Shown: positions 19,684 through 27,952 of the stretch, piece by piece
How the letters are laid out: each line of letters opens with the position of its first letter
How positions within the stretch are numbered: the stretch's first letter is position 1
NCBI RefSeq assembly: GCF_015207825.1
Contig: NZ_JADEWC010000004.1
Location: forward strand, 52,155-116,154
Source of the DNA: Cyanobacterium stanieri LEGE 03274
Lineage (GTDB): Bacteria > Cyanobacteriota > Cyanobacteriia > Cyanobacteriales > Cyanobacteriaceae
Reading direction: 5' to 3'
Length of the DNA stretch: 64,000 nucleotides
Translations under genes and position numbers: made by a program
Notes under the pieces: model-generated
Told to the model about the DNA's origin: nothing
Database searches by the model: none
Seen by the model: only the letters and a program-made list of their open reading frames with translations

Positions 19684-19971
19684 ATGAATTTAGCCCTCAT
19701 TAGCACCATAGTATTAGGTATATTGTTATTAATCATGACCCTTCTATTCATATTCCGTATTGTCATGACATGGTATCCCAACATTGATGTTAATAAATTT
19801 CCCTACAAAATTGCTTATCTACCCACAGAACCATTTTTAATTCCCACTCGTAAAGTTATTCCTCCCCTCGGTGGTATTGATATTACTCCCATTATCTGGT
19901 TGGGCATTTTTACCCTTCTCCGTGAAGTTTTATTGGGCCAACAGGGGATTATCACCATGGCAATGCGTTAA
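19684..19971 (+). CDS. ycf19: YggT family protein (Ycf19)
   Basis: A 95-residue membrane protein with two hydrophobic helices (residues 4-28 and 65-90) flanking the YggT signature WYPNIDVNKFPY...TEPFLIPTRKVIPPLGGIDI. YggT/Ycf19 proteins are conserved in bacteria and plastids. In cyanobacteria and plastids they have been linked to thylakoid or envelope organisation and cytochrome b6 haem attachment (CCB3 is a relative). This copy has one YggT unit, as is usual for Ycf19. It is divergent from psbX. A MITE copy lies just downstream. Confidence 0.92.
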   Translation: MNLALISTIVLGILLLIMTLLFIFRIVMTWYPNIDVNKFPYKIAYLPTEPFLIPTRKVIPPLGGIDITPIIWLGIFTLLREVLLGQQGIITMAMR

Positions 19972-20001
19972 TTAACCATAGACAACTATTTTCTTATTTC
20001 T

Positions 20002-20137
20002 GGCGTTGGTGAATTAAGGTATGATTTTTAGTTTAGTTTGGCCATAGGGAATGGGCAATGGACAATAGTAATAATAGTTTTAATACTATACATTTACTTT
20101 AATTTAATAATGTTTCATACTCAAAATCAGCAATGCC
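20002..20137 (+). mobile_element. MITE family A, copy 1 (perfect 8-bp target duplication)
   Basis: A 136-bp element running from GGCGTTGGTGAATTAAGG to ATCAGCAATGCC. The two ends are imperfect inverted repeats over about 23 bp. It is flanked on both sides by TTATTTCT (19994-20001 and 20138-20145), a perfect 8-bp duplication. The interior includes heptamers (GGGAATG/GGCAATG/GACAATA). It has no coding capacity. Confidence 0.85.
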
Positions 20138-20202
20138 TTATTTCTTCTTGCTTAACTTGTATCATAGATAACAGAATATCAAATTAACAACTATAAAGAT
20201 TA

Positions 20203-20559
20203 ATGGATTCCATCGACGTAAATGGCATTCGTGCCTATGGTTACACAGGTTTATTACCAGAAGAAAGAACATTGGGACAATGGTTTGAGGTAGATTTAAC
20301 CATTTGGCTTGATTTAGAGCCATCGGCGAAAAGTGATGACATCACAAAAACCGTGGATTATCGTCAAGCCATAACCATGATTCAACATATTATTAAAACA
20401 GCAAAATTTGCCCTTGTTGAAAAGTTAGCCGATGTGATTGCTGAAGATGTTTTAAAAATAGACTTGGTTAACAAAGTGAGGGTAAGATTATCAAAACCAG
20501 CGCCCCCTATTCCTGATTTTAGTGGCTCTATTACTATAGATATTACCAGAAGTCAATAG
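20203..20559 (+). CDS. folB: Dihydroneopterin aldolase
   Basis: FolB converts 7,8-dihydroneopterin to 6-hydroxymethyl-7,8-dihydropterin and glycolaldehyde in folate synthesis. The 118-residue protein has family length and the expected pattern: NGIRAYGYTGLLPEERTLGQ at the N-terminus with the catalytic-region Glu, DYRQAI in the middle, LVEKLADVIAEDVL helix and RVRLSKPAPPIP near the C-terminus. It stands alone; the upstream gap holds a MITE copy ending 65 bp before the start. No anomaly. Confidence 0.95.
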   Translation: MDSIDVNGIRAYGYTGLLPEERTLGQWFEVDLTIWLDLEPSAKSDDITKTVDYRQAITMIQHIIKTAKFALVEKLADVIAEDVLKIDLVNKVRVRLSKPAPPIPDFSGSITIDITRSQ

Positions 20560-20951
20560 GCTTTGCAAAAATTAACCTGTTTGTCAACTATTACTACAAT
20601 TTTTTGAGGTCATATTTCGGCAAAATCTTCGTCTTAAAAAGTTTATCGTCTTCTAGCTCTATTTTACTCTTATTTTCTCCATGATATAAACCCCTTGAAA
20701 AATGGTCAAATTAGTAAGTATAAGCTAGAAGGCTATTTTTTCTGATGACTAGATTATGAATGATGGGTGAACTTTATTAGGGATAACCGTAGTCAAAATA
20801 TTCTACTAGGATGGATATGAGACTATAAAAAATTCGTCGCCATAAATTAGCGATAAAAGTAATTATCAATTACTCGTCATCCATGGTTTATCAATATAGT
20901 CATTTTATTTGCTATGAATAGTTCCCTAACTATTGTCTAACGGAGGTTTAT
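20560..20951 (+). other. Long gap upstream of a small unknown gene
   Basis: This 392-bp gap holds no gene I can support. It is A+T-rich and ends in a clear ribosome binding site (GGAGG at 20942-20946) for the next gene. A long leader or a small RNA is possible, but no convincing structure is visible. Confidence 0.5.
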
Positions 20952-21161
20952 ATGGTGTACCGTTTCAAAAATATTAGCATTGCTTTATGGCAATATCTCA
21001 ATCAACCTTTATTTTGTCATGATGCCCAGCAGTCAGTGTGGAAACCGAGTCGATTTTGGTATCTTTATAAGATTAAATTTTTAGAAGCCTGTTTACGCAA
21101 GGAATTTGTCACCCAAGCCCATAATCCTTTTGGCCATGATGAGTTTAGGGCGGGAAATTAA
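20952..21161 (+). CDS. Small protein of unknown function (69 aa)
   Basis: I do not recognise this protein. It is 69 residues long, basic and aromatic (WQYLNQ, VWKPSRFWYLYKIKFLEACL), with no membrane helix, signal peptide or cysteine motif. Its reality is supported by a strong ribosome binding site, CGGAGG, placed 6 bp before the ATG, and by protein-like composition. It stands alone between folB and argS, with nearly 400 bp free upstream and a heptamer tract downstream. Its translation context looks too good for a chance frame. Confidence 0.65.
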   Translation: MVYRFKNISIALWQYLNQPLFCHDAQQSVWKPSRFWYLYKIKFLEACLRKEFVTQAHNPFGHDEFRAGN

Positions 21162-21191
21162 CCAAGGGGATTTGTTTTGGAGTAGATGAAT

Positions 21192-21230
21192 AATTGACAA
21201 TTAACCATTGAGCATTAACAATTAACAATG
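21192..21230. repeat. Heptamer tract (TTGACAA/TTAACAA units)
   Basis: Degenerate tandem 7-mers in the gap before argS, of the same family as 4751-4783. Confidence 0.65.
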
Positions 21231-21284
21231 CACTATCCAGTTTATATGCTCCAAAATAATTTTATTTATCTTAATTAAAATCCG

Positions 21285-23033
21285 ATGATTGATAATCTTA
21301 GACAAGTTTTTGCCACTGCCCTTAAACAAACCTTTGGTGATGATGTTACTTTAGTCGAACCTTTAGTTGTACCTGCTACTAACCCTCGCTTTGGTGATTA
21401 TCAGTGTAATGTGGCGCTTCCCCTTGCCAAAGAATTGAAAGATAATCCAAGGGCGATCGCCCAGCGTATAATTGGCAATATAAACTTAGATGAATTTTGT
21501 CAACCCCTAGAAATAGCTGGGCCTGGATTTATAAATATCACCATCAAACCCGAATACATTGCCAAAAAAATTACCTCAGCCTATCAAGATGAGCGTTTGG
21601 GGGTAACAAAAATAGAGTCAGAGGGCAAAACCATCATTGACTTTTCTAGCCCTAACATCGCCAAAGAAATGCACGTAGGACATTTACGCTCAACCATTAT
21701 TGGTGATAGTATTGCTCGGATTTTAGAATTTAGGGGTCATGATGTCCTAAGATTAAATCATGTGGGTGATTGGGGTACTCAATTTGGAATGTTAATTGCT
21801 TTTTTGCGAGAGGAAAAACCCGAGGTATTAACTACCGCAAATGCCGTTGCCATTGGTGATTTAGTTAGTCTATATAAACAGGCAAAATTAAAATTTGATC
21901 AAGATTTAGAGTTTAAAGAAAAAGCTCGTCAAGAGGTAGTAAAACTACAAAGCAAAGATCCTGAAAGCATCAAGGCATGGCAACTTTTGTGCGAACAATC
22001 AAGGAAAGAGTTTGAGGTTATTTATAATCTTTTAGACATAAAATTAATCGAAAGAGGAGAATCTTTTTATAATCCCTTTTTACCAGAAATTATAGATGTT
22101 TTAGACCAACAAAATTTATTGGTAGAAGATCAAGGGGCAAAGTGTGTATTTCTCGATAATTTTGTTAATAAAAAAGGAGATCCTTTGCCTCTAATTGTGC
22201 AAAAGTCCGATGGGGGTTATAACTATGCTACCACTGATTTAGCTTGTTTAAAATATCGTATCGAACAAGATGAAGCAACTAAAATTATTTATGTCACGGA
22301 TGCAGGACAAAGTAATCATTTTACTCAAGTTTTTCAAGTAGCAAAAAAGGCTAACTTTGTTCCCGAAAATGTTGAGCTAACCCATGTTCCTTTTGGGTTA
22401 GTTTTAGCAGAAGATGGTAAAAAAATCAAGACTAGATCTGGGGAAACTATTAGGTTAAAAGACTTATTAGATGAAGCTATTAATCGAGCTAAAAAAGACT
22501 TAGAAAACCGTCTCGAAAGTGAGGGAAGAAATGAAGATGAAAGTTTTATTAATCATGTTAGTCAAGTGGTGGGCTTGAGTGCTGTAAAATATGCTGATTT
22601 AAGTCAAAATCGAACTACTGATTATAAATTTAGTTTTGATAAAATGTTGGCTTTACAGGGTAATACTGCTCCTTATTTGCTGTATGCTTATGTTAGGGTG
22701 CAAGGGGTTAGCCGTAAGGGTAATATAGATTTAGACAATCTAATTATTGATCAACCAATTATCATTGAGGAAGATAGTGAGTTAGTTTTGGCAAAACATT
22801 TGCTACAACTAGATTATGTTATCAAAGAAGTGGAGAAGGATTTATTACCTAATAGACTTTGTTTATACTTATTTGAATTAAGTCAAAAGTTTAATCAATT
22901 TTATGATCAATGTCCTATTTTACAGGCTGAAGAAAAGGTTAAATTGTCCCGTTTAATTTTAGCTGATTTGACGGCGAAAACAATACAATTAGGTTTATCT
23001 TTACTGGGGATTTCAGTATTGGAAAGAATGTAG
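21285..23033 (+). CDS. argS: Arginyl-tRNA synthetase
   Basis: ArgS charges tRNA-Arg. The 582-residue protein has the N-terminal Add-1 domain ([13 protein letters not shown]), the class I HIGH motif as HVGHLRST at about residues 131-138, and a KMSK-region equivalent [20 protein letters not shown]. The C-terminal DALR anticodon-binding domain ends at a normal length. It stands alone, with a probable terminator at 23181-23208. No anomaly. Confidence 0.97.
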   Translation: MIDNLRQVFATALKQTFGDDVTLVEPLVVPATNPRFGDYQCNVALPLAKELKDNPRAIAQRIIGNINLDEFCQPLEIAGPGFINITIKPEYIAKKITSAYQDERLGVTKIESEGKTIIDFSSPNIAKEMHVGHLRSTIIGDSIARILEFRGHDVLRLNHVGDWGTQFGMLIAFLREEKPEVLTTANAVAIGDLVSLYKQAKLKFDQDLEFKEKARQEVVKLQSKDPESIKAWQLLCEQSRKEFEVIYNLLDIKLIERGESFYNPFLPEIIDVLDQQNLLVEDQGAKCVFLDNFVNKKGDPLPLIVQKSDGGYNYATTDLACLKYRIEQDEATKIIYVTDAGQSNHFTQVFQVAKKANFVPENVELTHVPFGLVLAEDGKKIKTRSGETIRLKDLLDEAINRAKKDLENRLESEGRNEDESFINHVSQVVGLSAVKYADLSQNRTTDYKFSFDKMLALQGNTAPYLLYAYVRVQGVSRKGNIDLDNLIIDQPIIIEEDSELVLAKHLLQLDYVIKEVEKDLLPNRLCLYLFELSQKFNQFYDQCPILQAEEKVKLSRLILADLTAKTIQLGLSLLGISVLERM

Positions 23034-23362
23034 GTTTAATAATTGAGAATTAATAATGGAGAATTGATTATTAATGGTTTTAGGTTATTTTGTGGTAGCT
23101 AATAACTTTATTCTTATGGGATTTTTTTTAGCGAGAATTCATCGTTAATTAGAGGCAGAATAAGTACAAAAAAATTATAGCAAGGGGTTTTAGTCCCCTT
23201 GTTTTGTTTTATTGGTTGATGTAATTTACATAGGTTTTGAAATGAAATAATATTTGAATCTGTGTTAGGCTAGGGGGTGTTAAGAATATTTTGTAAAAGA
23301 CAAACAATTGTTTTTTAATTATTCTGTAATTTTATTAATAGTAATTATAATTATATTTTTCG
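23034..23362. other. Gap after argS with heptamer tract and terminator
   Basis: This 329-bp region holds a heptamer-like tract (23037-23077, AATGGAGAATT units) and the hairpin at 23181-23208. The rest is very A+T-rich and must include the promoter of the next gene. No gene seen. Confidence 0.6.
23181..23208 (+). terminator. Terminator-like hairpin downstream of argS
   Basis: A 7-bp perfect stem CAAGGGG/CCCCTTG with a 7-nt loop is followed by TTTTGTTTT. It lies about 150 bp past the argS stop and belongs to the same AAGGGG...CCCCTT form as 9096 and 57235. Confidence 0.75.
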
Positions 23363-24652
23363 ATGTTTTTAGGCGGAATTTTTCGCTATAAATTTGGCTC
23401 AATATACTATAAACAAGAATTATTAATTATTTCTTTTTTATTTTTAGGAGCTTTTTTTTTATGTACTGTTAATCTTGGTAATTTGCCATTTTATGATGGT
23501 AGAGAATACTTTTTTGCGGAAATTTCTAGTAAAATTAATCATTCTTTTTCAGATGACTTTAATTGGTTATTTCCCCATTATTCCGAGAGTCTTTATGAGG
23601 TGAAACCTCCTTTGATGCACATATTAACTGCTTTGGCTTATGATATGTGGGGTTTCAATGAGTTTGCTACGCGCATTTTTGGGGCTACGTTAACGGCGTT
23701 GTCTGTGCCTTTGATTTACTGTTTAGCTAGGGAGTTATTTCCCATTCGCTTTTATGCTTTATTTGGGGCGTTGGTTTATCTTACTTCTACCCCCATTATG
23801 TTTTATGGGCGTTTGGCAATGTTTGATGGGGCGAGGTTATGTTTTGAAATTTTTTTCTTTCTATCTATTCTTATTTCCCGTCGTGATTTGCGTTGGGCTT
23901 TGCCGGTGGGGATTAGTTTAACTTTGATTTGTCTTGGCTTAGGCTGGGATATTGCTATGATGTTAGGGGCGATCGCCCTTATTTTTTTATGGTATGATAC
24001 ACCAAGATTATTAACCTCTACTTATTTTTGGCTAGGAATAATATTGGGCATCATCCCCGCTGTGTTGTGGTATGGAGGAGAATATTTACATACGAAGGTG
24101 GATAATTATCCTCTCATTAATATTGAATTGCCTACAGTGGATATATTATATTATTCCCAATATTCTATTGTTAATGTTTTAAGTAATTTTTCCTCTTGGG
24201 TTTTAATTGGTTGTTTTGGATTTATTTCCGCCCTAAAAAATAAAAATTATAGTTGGGGAAAGTTATGTTTAATTTGGTTTTTTATATCTTTAATTATAAC
24301 TTTATTATTAAATCCAACCCATCATTATATTAGTTTACTTTCATTATACATTCCCATGGCGATCGCCTGTGGCTATACTTTAGGAGAAATGATGATAAAA
24401 CCTCCATGGATAACCTATCCAAAATCATGGGGCTACTTTTTTTGTATTCTGAGTTTTATTACCTTAGGAATTGCCCTATTTTATTTGATTCAATTTAACC
24501 ATTGGCATGGCTCTTTATTTTCCGTTTTAACTTCTTACTTTGTATGTTTTTTCAGCACTTTTATTCTCATTCATCAACAAAACGAATACTTTATCTTTAT
24601 CCTTTTTTGGGGAAAATATATAAGTTTAATCTTATTATTTAACCTTCACTAA
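23363..24652 (+). CDS. Membrane glycosyltransferase, GT39/ArnT-like
   Basis: A 429-residue polytopic membrane protein with about ten hydrophobic helices. Early in the sequence it has the acidic loop expected for GT-C enzymes of the PMT/ArnT family (NLPFYDGREYFFAEIS, about residues 42-57) and the following EVKPPLMHILTALAYDMWGFNEFATRIFGA, which matches the PPL..W...GFNE.A.R pattern. Such enzymes move a sugar from a polyprenyl-phosphate donor to protein, lipid A or another acceptor. It is shorter than ArnT (about 550) and lacks the large C-terminal periplasmic domain. It stands alone. The acceptor cannot be told from sequence. Confidence 0.82.
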   Translation: MFLGGIFRYKFGSIYYKQELLIISFLFLGAFFLCTVNLGNLPFYDGREYFFAEISSKINHSFSDDFNWLFPHYSESLYEVKPPLMHILTALAYDMWGFNEFATRIFGATLTALSVPLIYCLARELFPIRFYALFGALVYLTSTPIMFYGRLAMFDGARLCFEIFFFLSILISRRDLRWALPVGISLTLICLGLGWDIAMMLGAIALIFLWYDTPRLLTSTYFWLGIILGIIPAVLWYGGEYLHTKVDNYPLINIELPTVDILYYSQYSIVNVLSNFSSWVLIGCFGFISALKNKNYSWGKLCLIWFFISLIITLLLNPTHHYISLLSLYIPMAIACGYTLGEMMIKPPWITYPKSWGYFFCILSFITLGIALFYLIQFNHWHGSLFSVLTSYFVCFFSTFILIHQQNEYFIFILFWGKYISLILLFNLH

Positions 24653-24666
24653 AAAATAATAATTTT

Positions 24667-24788
24667 GGTGTTGGTGAATTAAGGTATAACCTATAGTTTA
24701 GTTAGGGAATAGGCAATGGTAAAAATAGTTTTAATATTAAATATTTGAAGTAATTCAATAATGTTTCATATTTAAAATCAGCAACGCC
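24667..24788 (+). mobile_element. MITE family A, copy 2
   Basis: A 122-bp copy starting GGTGTTGGTGAATTAAGG and ending ATCAGCAACGCC. Flanks ATAATTTT and ACGATTTT match in 6 of 8 positions, suggesting a decayed target duplication. Only two heptamer units (GGGAATA, GGCAATG) remain inside, explaining the shorter length. Confidence 0.8.
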
Positions 24789-24911
24789 ACGATTTTCAAA
24801 CCAAGGGAAAAAATTAGGTTGTACAACATACGATATGAAATATCATTGAGCCATCCTCAAATATCATCACTTTGAATCCTGCTTCTACAAAAAATATCCT
24901 TAGCCTAACTA

Positions 24912-25835
24912 TTACCTAGTAGCAATGACATTAACAGCTAACTGTTGAGTTTGTTGAATTTGTTGTGCCTGTTGTTGTGCCAAAGAATTATTATCAAAAA
25001 CCCCCAATTGAATTTTGATTTCTTGATTAACATTAGTAACCACCGCACTGGGTATCTTTTCGCGCACCCTAGCAAAATGTTCTGGGCTTTTATAATCAGT
25101 AATAAGATGATATTGGGGAGAATTTCCACCCACCATGTCACCCTGTGGCATATTAACAGGAGATAAATTTTCACCGTTAGATTCTGCTAAATACATCACA
25201 GCCTCACTAAGAAGGGCTGTTTTTAGATTGGGATAAAGATTATTATCTTCATTTTGATTATTAACATTACTTTGAGCATTGTTTCCATTCTCGTTAGGGG
25301 GTAAGGGAGAAGGTAAATCAGGGGGAGATGGTAACTCAAAACTAACTTCCTCTTGAGGGGTAGAATTAGTCGATGTTTCTTCCCCACTAGATACGACGGG
25401 TAAATTATTTTCAGGGGTTTGATTATTAGTCGATTCCTCCACCAAAGAATTATTATTTTCAACCATATCGGTTTGAGAAGAATTTAAATCCCAATTGATA
25501 AAAACTAAAGCGTTGGTAGCAATAAAAATGATTAAGCCAAACATAGCCCAAGGGGTGAAAATAATCTCCTTGAGACTGTATTTATCAGGGATAATGCGCG
25601 AGGCAACGGGAATATTATCGTCTTCTTCCTCTGGGGGGGGAGAAGAAACATAGTGATAGTCGATGGGTTGCTTTGGTAAGTCATGGGGTATGGGAGATGA
25701 TTCCACTACCGCCAAAGATTCCACTTTTTTTTGTTGGGATTCTTCAAATTGTTGAAGTTCAAAACTTAAGTCAAAATCGATGTTTTTTAGGGTAAGTTGA
25801 ACAAGGGGATGTATGGATGTTTCTTTCTCGCTCAT
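24912..25835 (-). CDS. Single-pass membrane protein with C-terminal SPOR-like domain
   Basis: A 307-residue protein. Residues 1-90 are cytoplasmic and acidic, and one membrane helix follows at about 93-112 (TPWAMFGLIIFIATNALVFI). Then comes a long Asn/Ser/Pro/Glu-rich linker (to about 205) and a C-terminal domain (about 235-305) with the SPOR pattern: two beta-alpha units, YHLITDYKSPEHFARVRE and EIKIQLGVFDNNSLAQQQAQ. SPOR domains bind denuded peptidoglycan glycans at division sites. It is divergent from dciA with only 6 bp between the two start codons. Role in the envelope or division is inferred. Confidence 0.75.
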   Translation of the reverse strand: MSEKETSIHPLVQLTLKNIDFDLSFELQQFEESQQKKVESLAVVESSPIPHDLPKQPIDYHYVSSPPPEEEDDNIPVASRIIPDKYSLKEIIFTPWAMFGLIIFIATNALVFINWDLNSSQTDMVENNNSLVEESTNNQTPENNLPVVSSGEETSTNSTPQEEVSFELPSPPDLPSPLPPNENGNNAQSNVNNQNEDNNLYPNLKTALLSEAVMYLAESNGENLSPVNMPQGDMVGGNSPQYHLITDYKSPEHFARVREKIPSAVVTNVNQEIKIQLGVFDNNSLAQQQAQQIQQTQQLAVNVIATR

Positions 25836-25841
25836 AAACTC

Positions 25842-26399
25842 ATGACTTTTGAATCAATTGATAAGTTATTAAATGCCATTTTAGCTCAACCTCAGTGGGA
25901 AACCCAAAGAAGATACCAGCAACTGGTAAGATGTTGGTTTACGGTAGTTAATCATAGGGTAGCACAACACACCAAACCGATCGCCCTTAGGGATGACATT
26001 TTATGGGTATCCACTTCTAGTAGTGCCTATGCGCAAAACTTATCCTTACAAAGATATACGTTACTCAAAAAGATTAACCGTCGTTTAAATGAGTCTATCA
26101 AAGATATACGCTTTACCACTACTAAATGGTATCAAAAAAGTTGGGTTGATCCCGAAGAAGAAACCCATTTGGTAAATCCTAGCATTCTCCATGACCAATA
26201 CCAACCCCCCGAAAAATCTTCTCCCGTTACCCCCCAAGAAGCCCTAGAACAGTGGTTAAACAAAATTAAAGGGCGATCGCACTCTTTACCCCCTTGTCCT
26301 CGCTGTCAAACACCTACTCCCCTAGGAGAGCTAGAGCGATGGGGCATCTGTGGAATCTGCTTCGCCAAAGACCATAGTAGCTTGAATCCCCGAGAATGA
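25842..26399 (+). CDS. dciA: DUF721/DciA family protein with C-terminal zinc ribbon
   Basis: DciA (DUF721) proteins load or assist the replicative helicase DnaB in bacteria lacking DnaC/DnaI. The protein (185 residues from the ATG at 25842) begins MTFESIDKLLNAILAQPQWE and has the DUF721 core LVRCWFTVVNHRVAQHTKPI...DDILWVSTSSSAYAQNLSLQRYTLLKKIN (about residues 25-85). A C-terminal zinc-ribbon-like segment, CPRCQTPTPLGELERWGICGIC, extends it. An upstream TTG (25797) keeps the frame open but would overlap the divergent SPOR gene. It is followed by psaC after 139 bp. Family call is good; the helicase-loading role is taken from other bacteria. Confidence 0.8.
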   Translation: MTFESIDKLLNAILAQPQWETQRRYQQLVRCWFTVVNHRVAQHTKPIALRDDILWVSTSSSAYAQNLSLQRYTLLKKINRRLNESIKDIRFTTTKWYQKSWVDPEEETHLVNPSILHDQYQPPEKSSPVTPQEALEQWLNKIKGRSHSLPPCPRCQTPTPLGELERWGICGICFAKDHSSLNPRE

Positions 26400-26523
26400 A
26401 AAGAAAAAATAAAAATTGTTACAGAGTTTAAAGTTATATATCAGAAAAGGTAGCCTAGAGCCTATACTGCGATAAAGTAAAGCTGAAATTGAGAAATCAT
26501 TAATAAAAAACAAAACTCGGTAA

Positions 26524-26784
<261 letters not shown>

Positions 26785-26830
26785 TATATTTTTATATCCT
26801 AGGTTAGTGGTAAAAGTGTTAGGTATTTTA

Positions 26831-26853
26831 GGGCAATAGGCAATGGGCAATGG
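26831..26853. repeat. Heptamer tract (GGCAATA/GGGCAAT units)
   Basis: Three tandem 7-mers downstream of psaC, of the same family as the MITE interiors. Confidence 0.75.
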
Positions 26854-26897
26854 TTTTTCCTAAAATTTTGTAATTGAGAAAAATTAAACCTGTACGG

Positions 26898-26913
26898 ACG
26901 TACCATGGTACGT
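26898..26913. repeat. Perfect 16-bp palindrome between psaC and ridA
   Basis: ACGTACCATGGTACGT is a perfect palindrome, extended imperfectly by flanking GTACGG and ACCC. It is about 96 bp upstream of ridA and could be an operator or a hairpin. No T-run follows. Confidence 0.6.
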
Positions 26914-27008
26914 ACCCTACCACCTAACCACCCTGACTAACAATCAACAAAAGTTCATAGCACTACAATAACTGGTATAATTAGCTTTGCTCATCTTATT
27001 TCGATACA

Positions 27009-27398
27009 ATGACCAGCAAAAAAGTTATTTATACCAATCAAGCCCCTGCCCCTGTCGGCCCTTATAACCAGGCGATCGCAGTTACCGGTGAATTAATCTT
27101 TGTAGCAGGACAAATTCCCCTCAATGCCCAAGGAGAAATGGTAGGAGAAGGGGATATACAAGCCCAAACCAAGCAAGTCATGGCAAATTTAGAAGCTATC
27201 CTTAAAGAAGCAGGGGTGGACTTTTCCGCGGTCGTCAAAACCAGTGTTTTCCTCAGTGACTTAACCAACTTTGTTCCCATGAACGAAATTTATGCCCAAT
27301 ACTTCCCCGAAAATCCCCCTGCCCGTGCCTGTGTAGAAGTTGCCCGTCTTCCCAAGGATGTTTTAGTGGAAATCGAATGTATTGCGGTTAAGGGATAA
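27009..27398 (+). CDS. ridA: RidA family reactive intermediate deaminase
   Basis: RidA hydrolyses reactive enamine/imine intermediates produced by PLP enzymes such as threonine dehydratase. The 129-residue protein has the family length and signatures: APAPVGPYNQAI near the N-terminus, the FVAGQIPLNAQGEMV block, and the C-terminal motif PARACVEVARLPKDVLVEIECIAV with the catalytic Arg (about residue 107) and Glu (about 122). It stands alone. A cluster of MITE fragments begins two bases after its stop codon. Confidence 0.96.
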   Translation: MTSKKVIYTNQAPAPVGPYNQAIAVTGELIFVAGQIPLNAQGEMVGEGDIQAQTKQVMANLEAILKEAGVDFSAVVKTSVFLSDLTNFVPMNEIYAQYFPENPPARACVEVARLPKDVLVEIECIAVKG

Positions 27399-27400
27399 TA

Positions 27401-27481
27401 GGACGTTGCTGATTTTAAATATTATTTCTGATTTAGGCAGGGAATAGGGAACAGGGAATGGGCAACGGTGATAATATTTTC
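27401..27481. mobile_element. MITE family A, left half-element
   Basis: It starts GGACGTTGCTGATTTT and runs through heptamers (GGGAATA, GGGAACA, GGGAATG, GGCAACG) to TGATAATATTTT. It closely matches the start of the copy at 55501, then stops matching. The other end is missing; hepT-like coding sequence follows. Confidence 0.7.
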
Positions 27482-27513
27482 GCCAAAAGTTCTGGATTTA
27501 GCATTGGTGCAAT

Positions 27514-27626
27514 ATGTTAGCAAAAAATGATCGCATCAGATTACAGCACATGTTAGATGCAAGTCTTAAAGCAACTTCTTTTATCGAGGGAAAGACAAAC
27601 TCAGACTTAGATAATATTAAAACTAT
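27514..27626 (+). pseudogene. HepT-like (DUF86) toxin gene remnant
   Basis: The frame from the ATG at 27514 reads MLAKNDRIRLQHMLDASLKA and then a further 18 residues, ending in DLDNIKTM at the MITE junction. This resembles the N-terminus of DUF86/HepT proteins (DRIRLQHMLDAA...FIEGKTREDLDND), ribonuclease-type toxins paired with MNT nucleotidyltransferase antitoxins. The full protein is about 110-140 residues, so two-thirds is gone; the frame stops inside the MITE at about 27641. No antitoxin partner is nearby. The function is certainly lost; the family call is made by eye. Confidence 0.7.
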
Positions 27627-27762
27627 GGCGTTGGTGAATTAAGGTATGATTTCTTGTTGAGGAAGGGAACAGGGAACGGGGAATAGGGAACAGTTATAAT
27701 ATTTAGAAGTCTTAGTTTTTTGTGTAATTCAATAATGTTTCATACTCAAAATCAGCAATGCC
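27627..27762 (+). mobile_element. MITE family A, copy 3 (nested, perfect target duplication)
   Basis: A 136-bp copy from GGCGTTGGTGAATTAAGG to ATCAGCAATGCC. AAAACTAT occurs on both sides (27619-27626 and 27763-27770), a perfect 8-bp duplication. The surrounding bases (27611-27626 and 27771-27842) belong to another, inverted copy of the same element, so this one jumped into a relative. Confidence 0.85.
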
Positions 27763-27842
27763 AAAACTATTATTACTATTGCCTATTGCCCATTGCCTAT
27801 TGCCGAACTAAACCAAAAATCATATCCTACTTCACCAACGCC
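27763..27842 (-). mobile_element. MITE family A, outer copy disrupted by copy 3
   Basis: Read on the minus strand it begins GGCGTTGGTGAAGTAGG at 27842 and continues through three or four heptamers into AATAGTAATAATAGTTTT, matching the interior of copy 1. The continuation resumes on the far side of copy 3 (about 27611-27626), after which the sequence changes to hepT remnant, so its other end is missing. Confidence 0.7.
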
Positions 27843-27952
27843 GAATGAGCCTAATTGTTAATTCCTCACACAGTCAGAGCAAAATGATATTAAAATAAAT
27901 GAAGAAATATTAAAACTCAATCTTTCTAAAAACTAATATCGATATAACAGCT

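Noticed and set aside
26416..26433. HLR1 site upstream of psaC
   Set aside because: The first half (GTTACAGA) is acceptable but the second half matches poorly, so it is mentioned only in the psaC entry.
27855..27870. TTCCTCACAC, similar to the core of the small RNA Yfr1
   Set aside because: No flanking stem-loops and no terminator T-run; likely chance.
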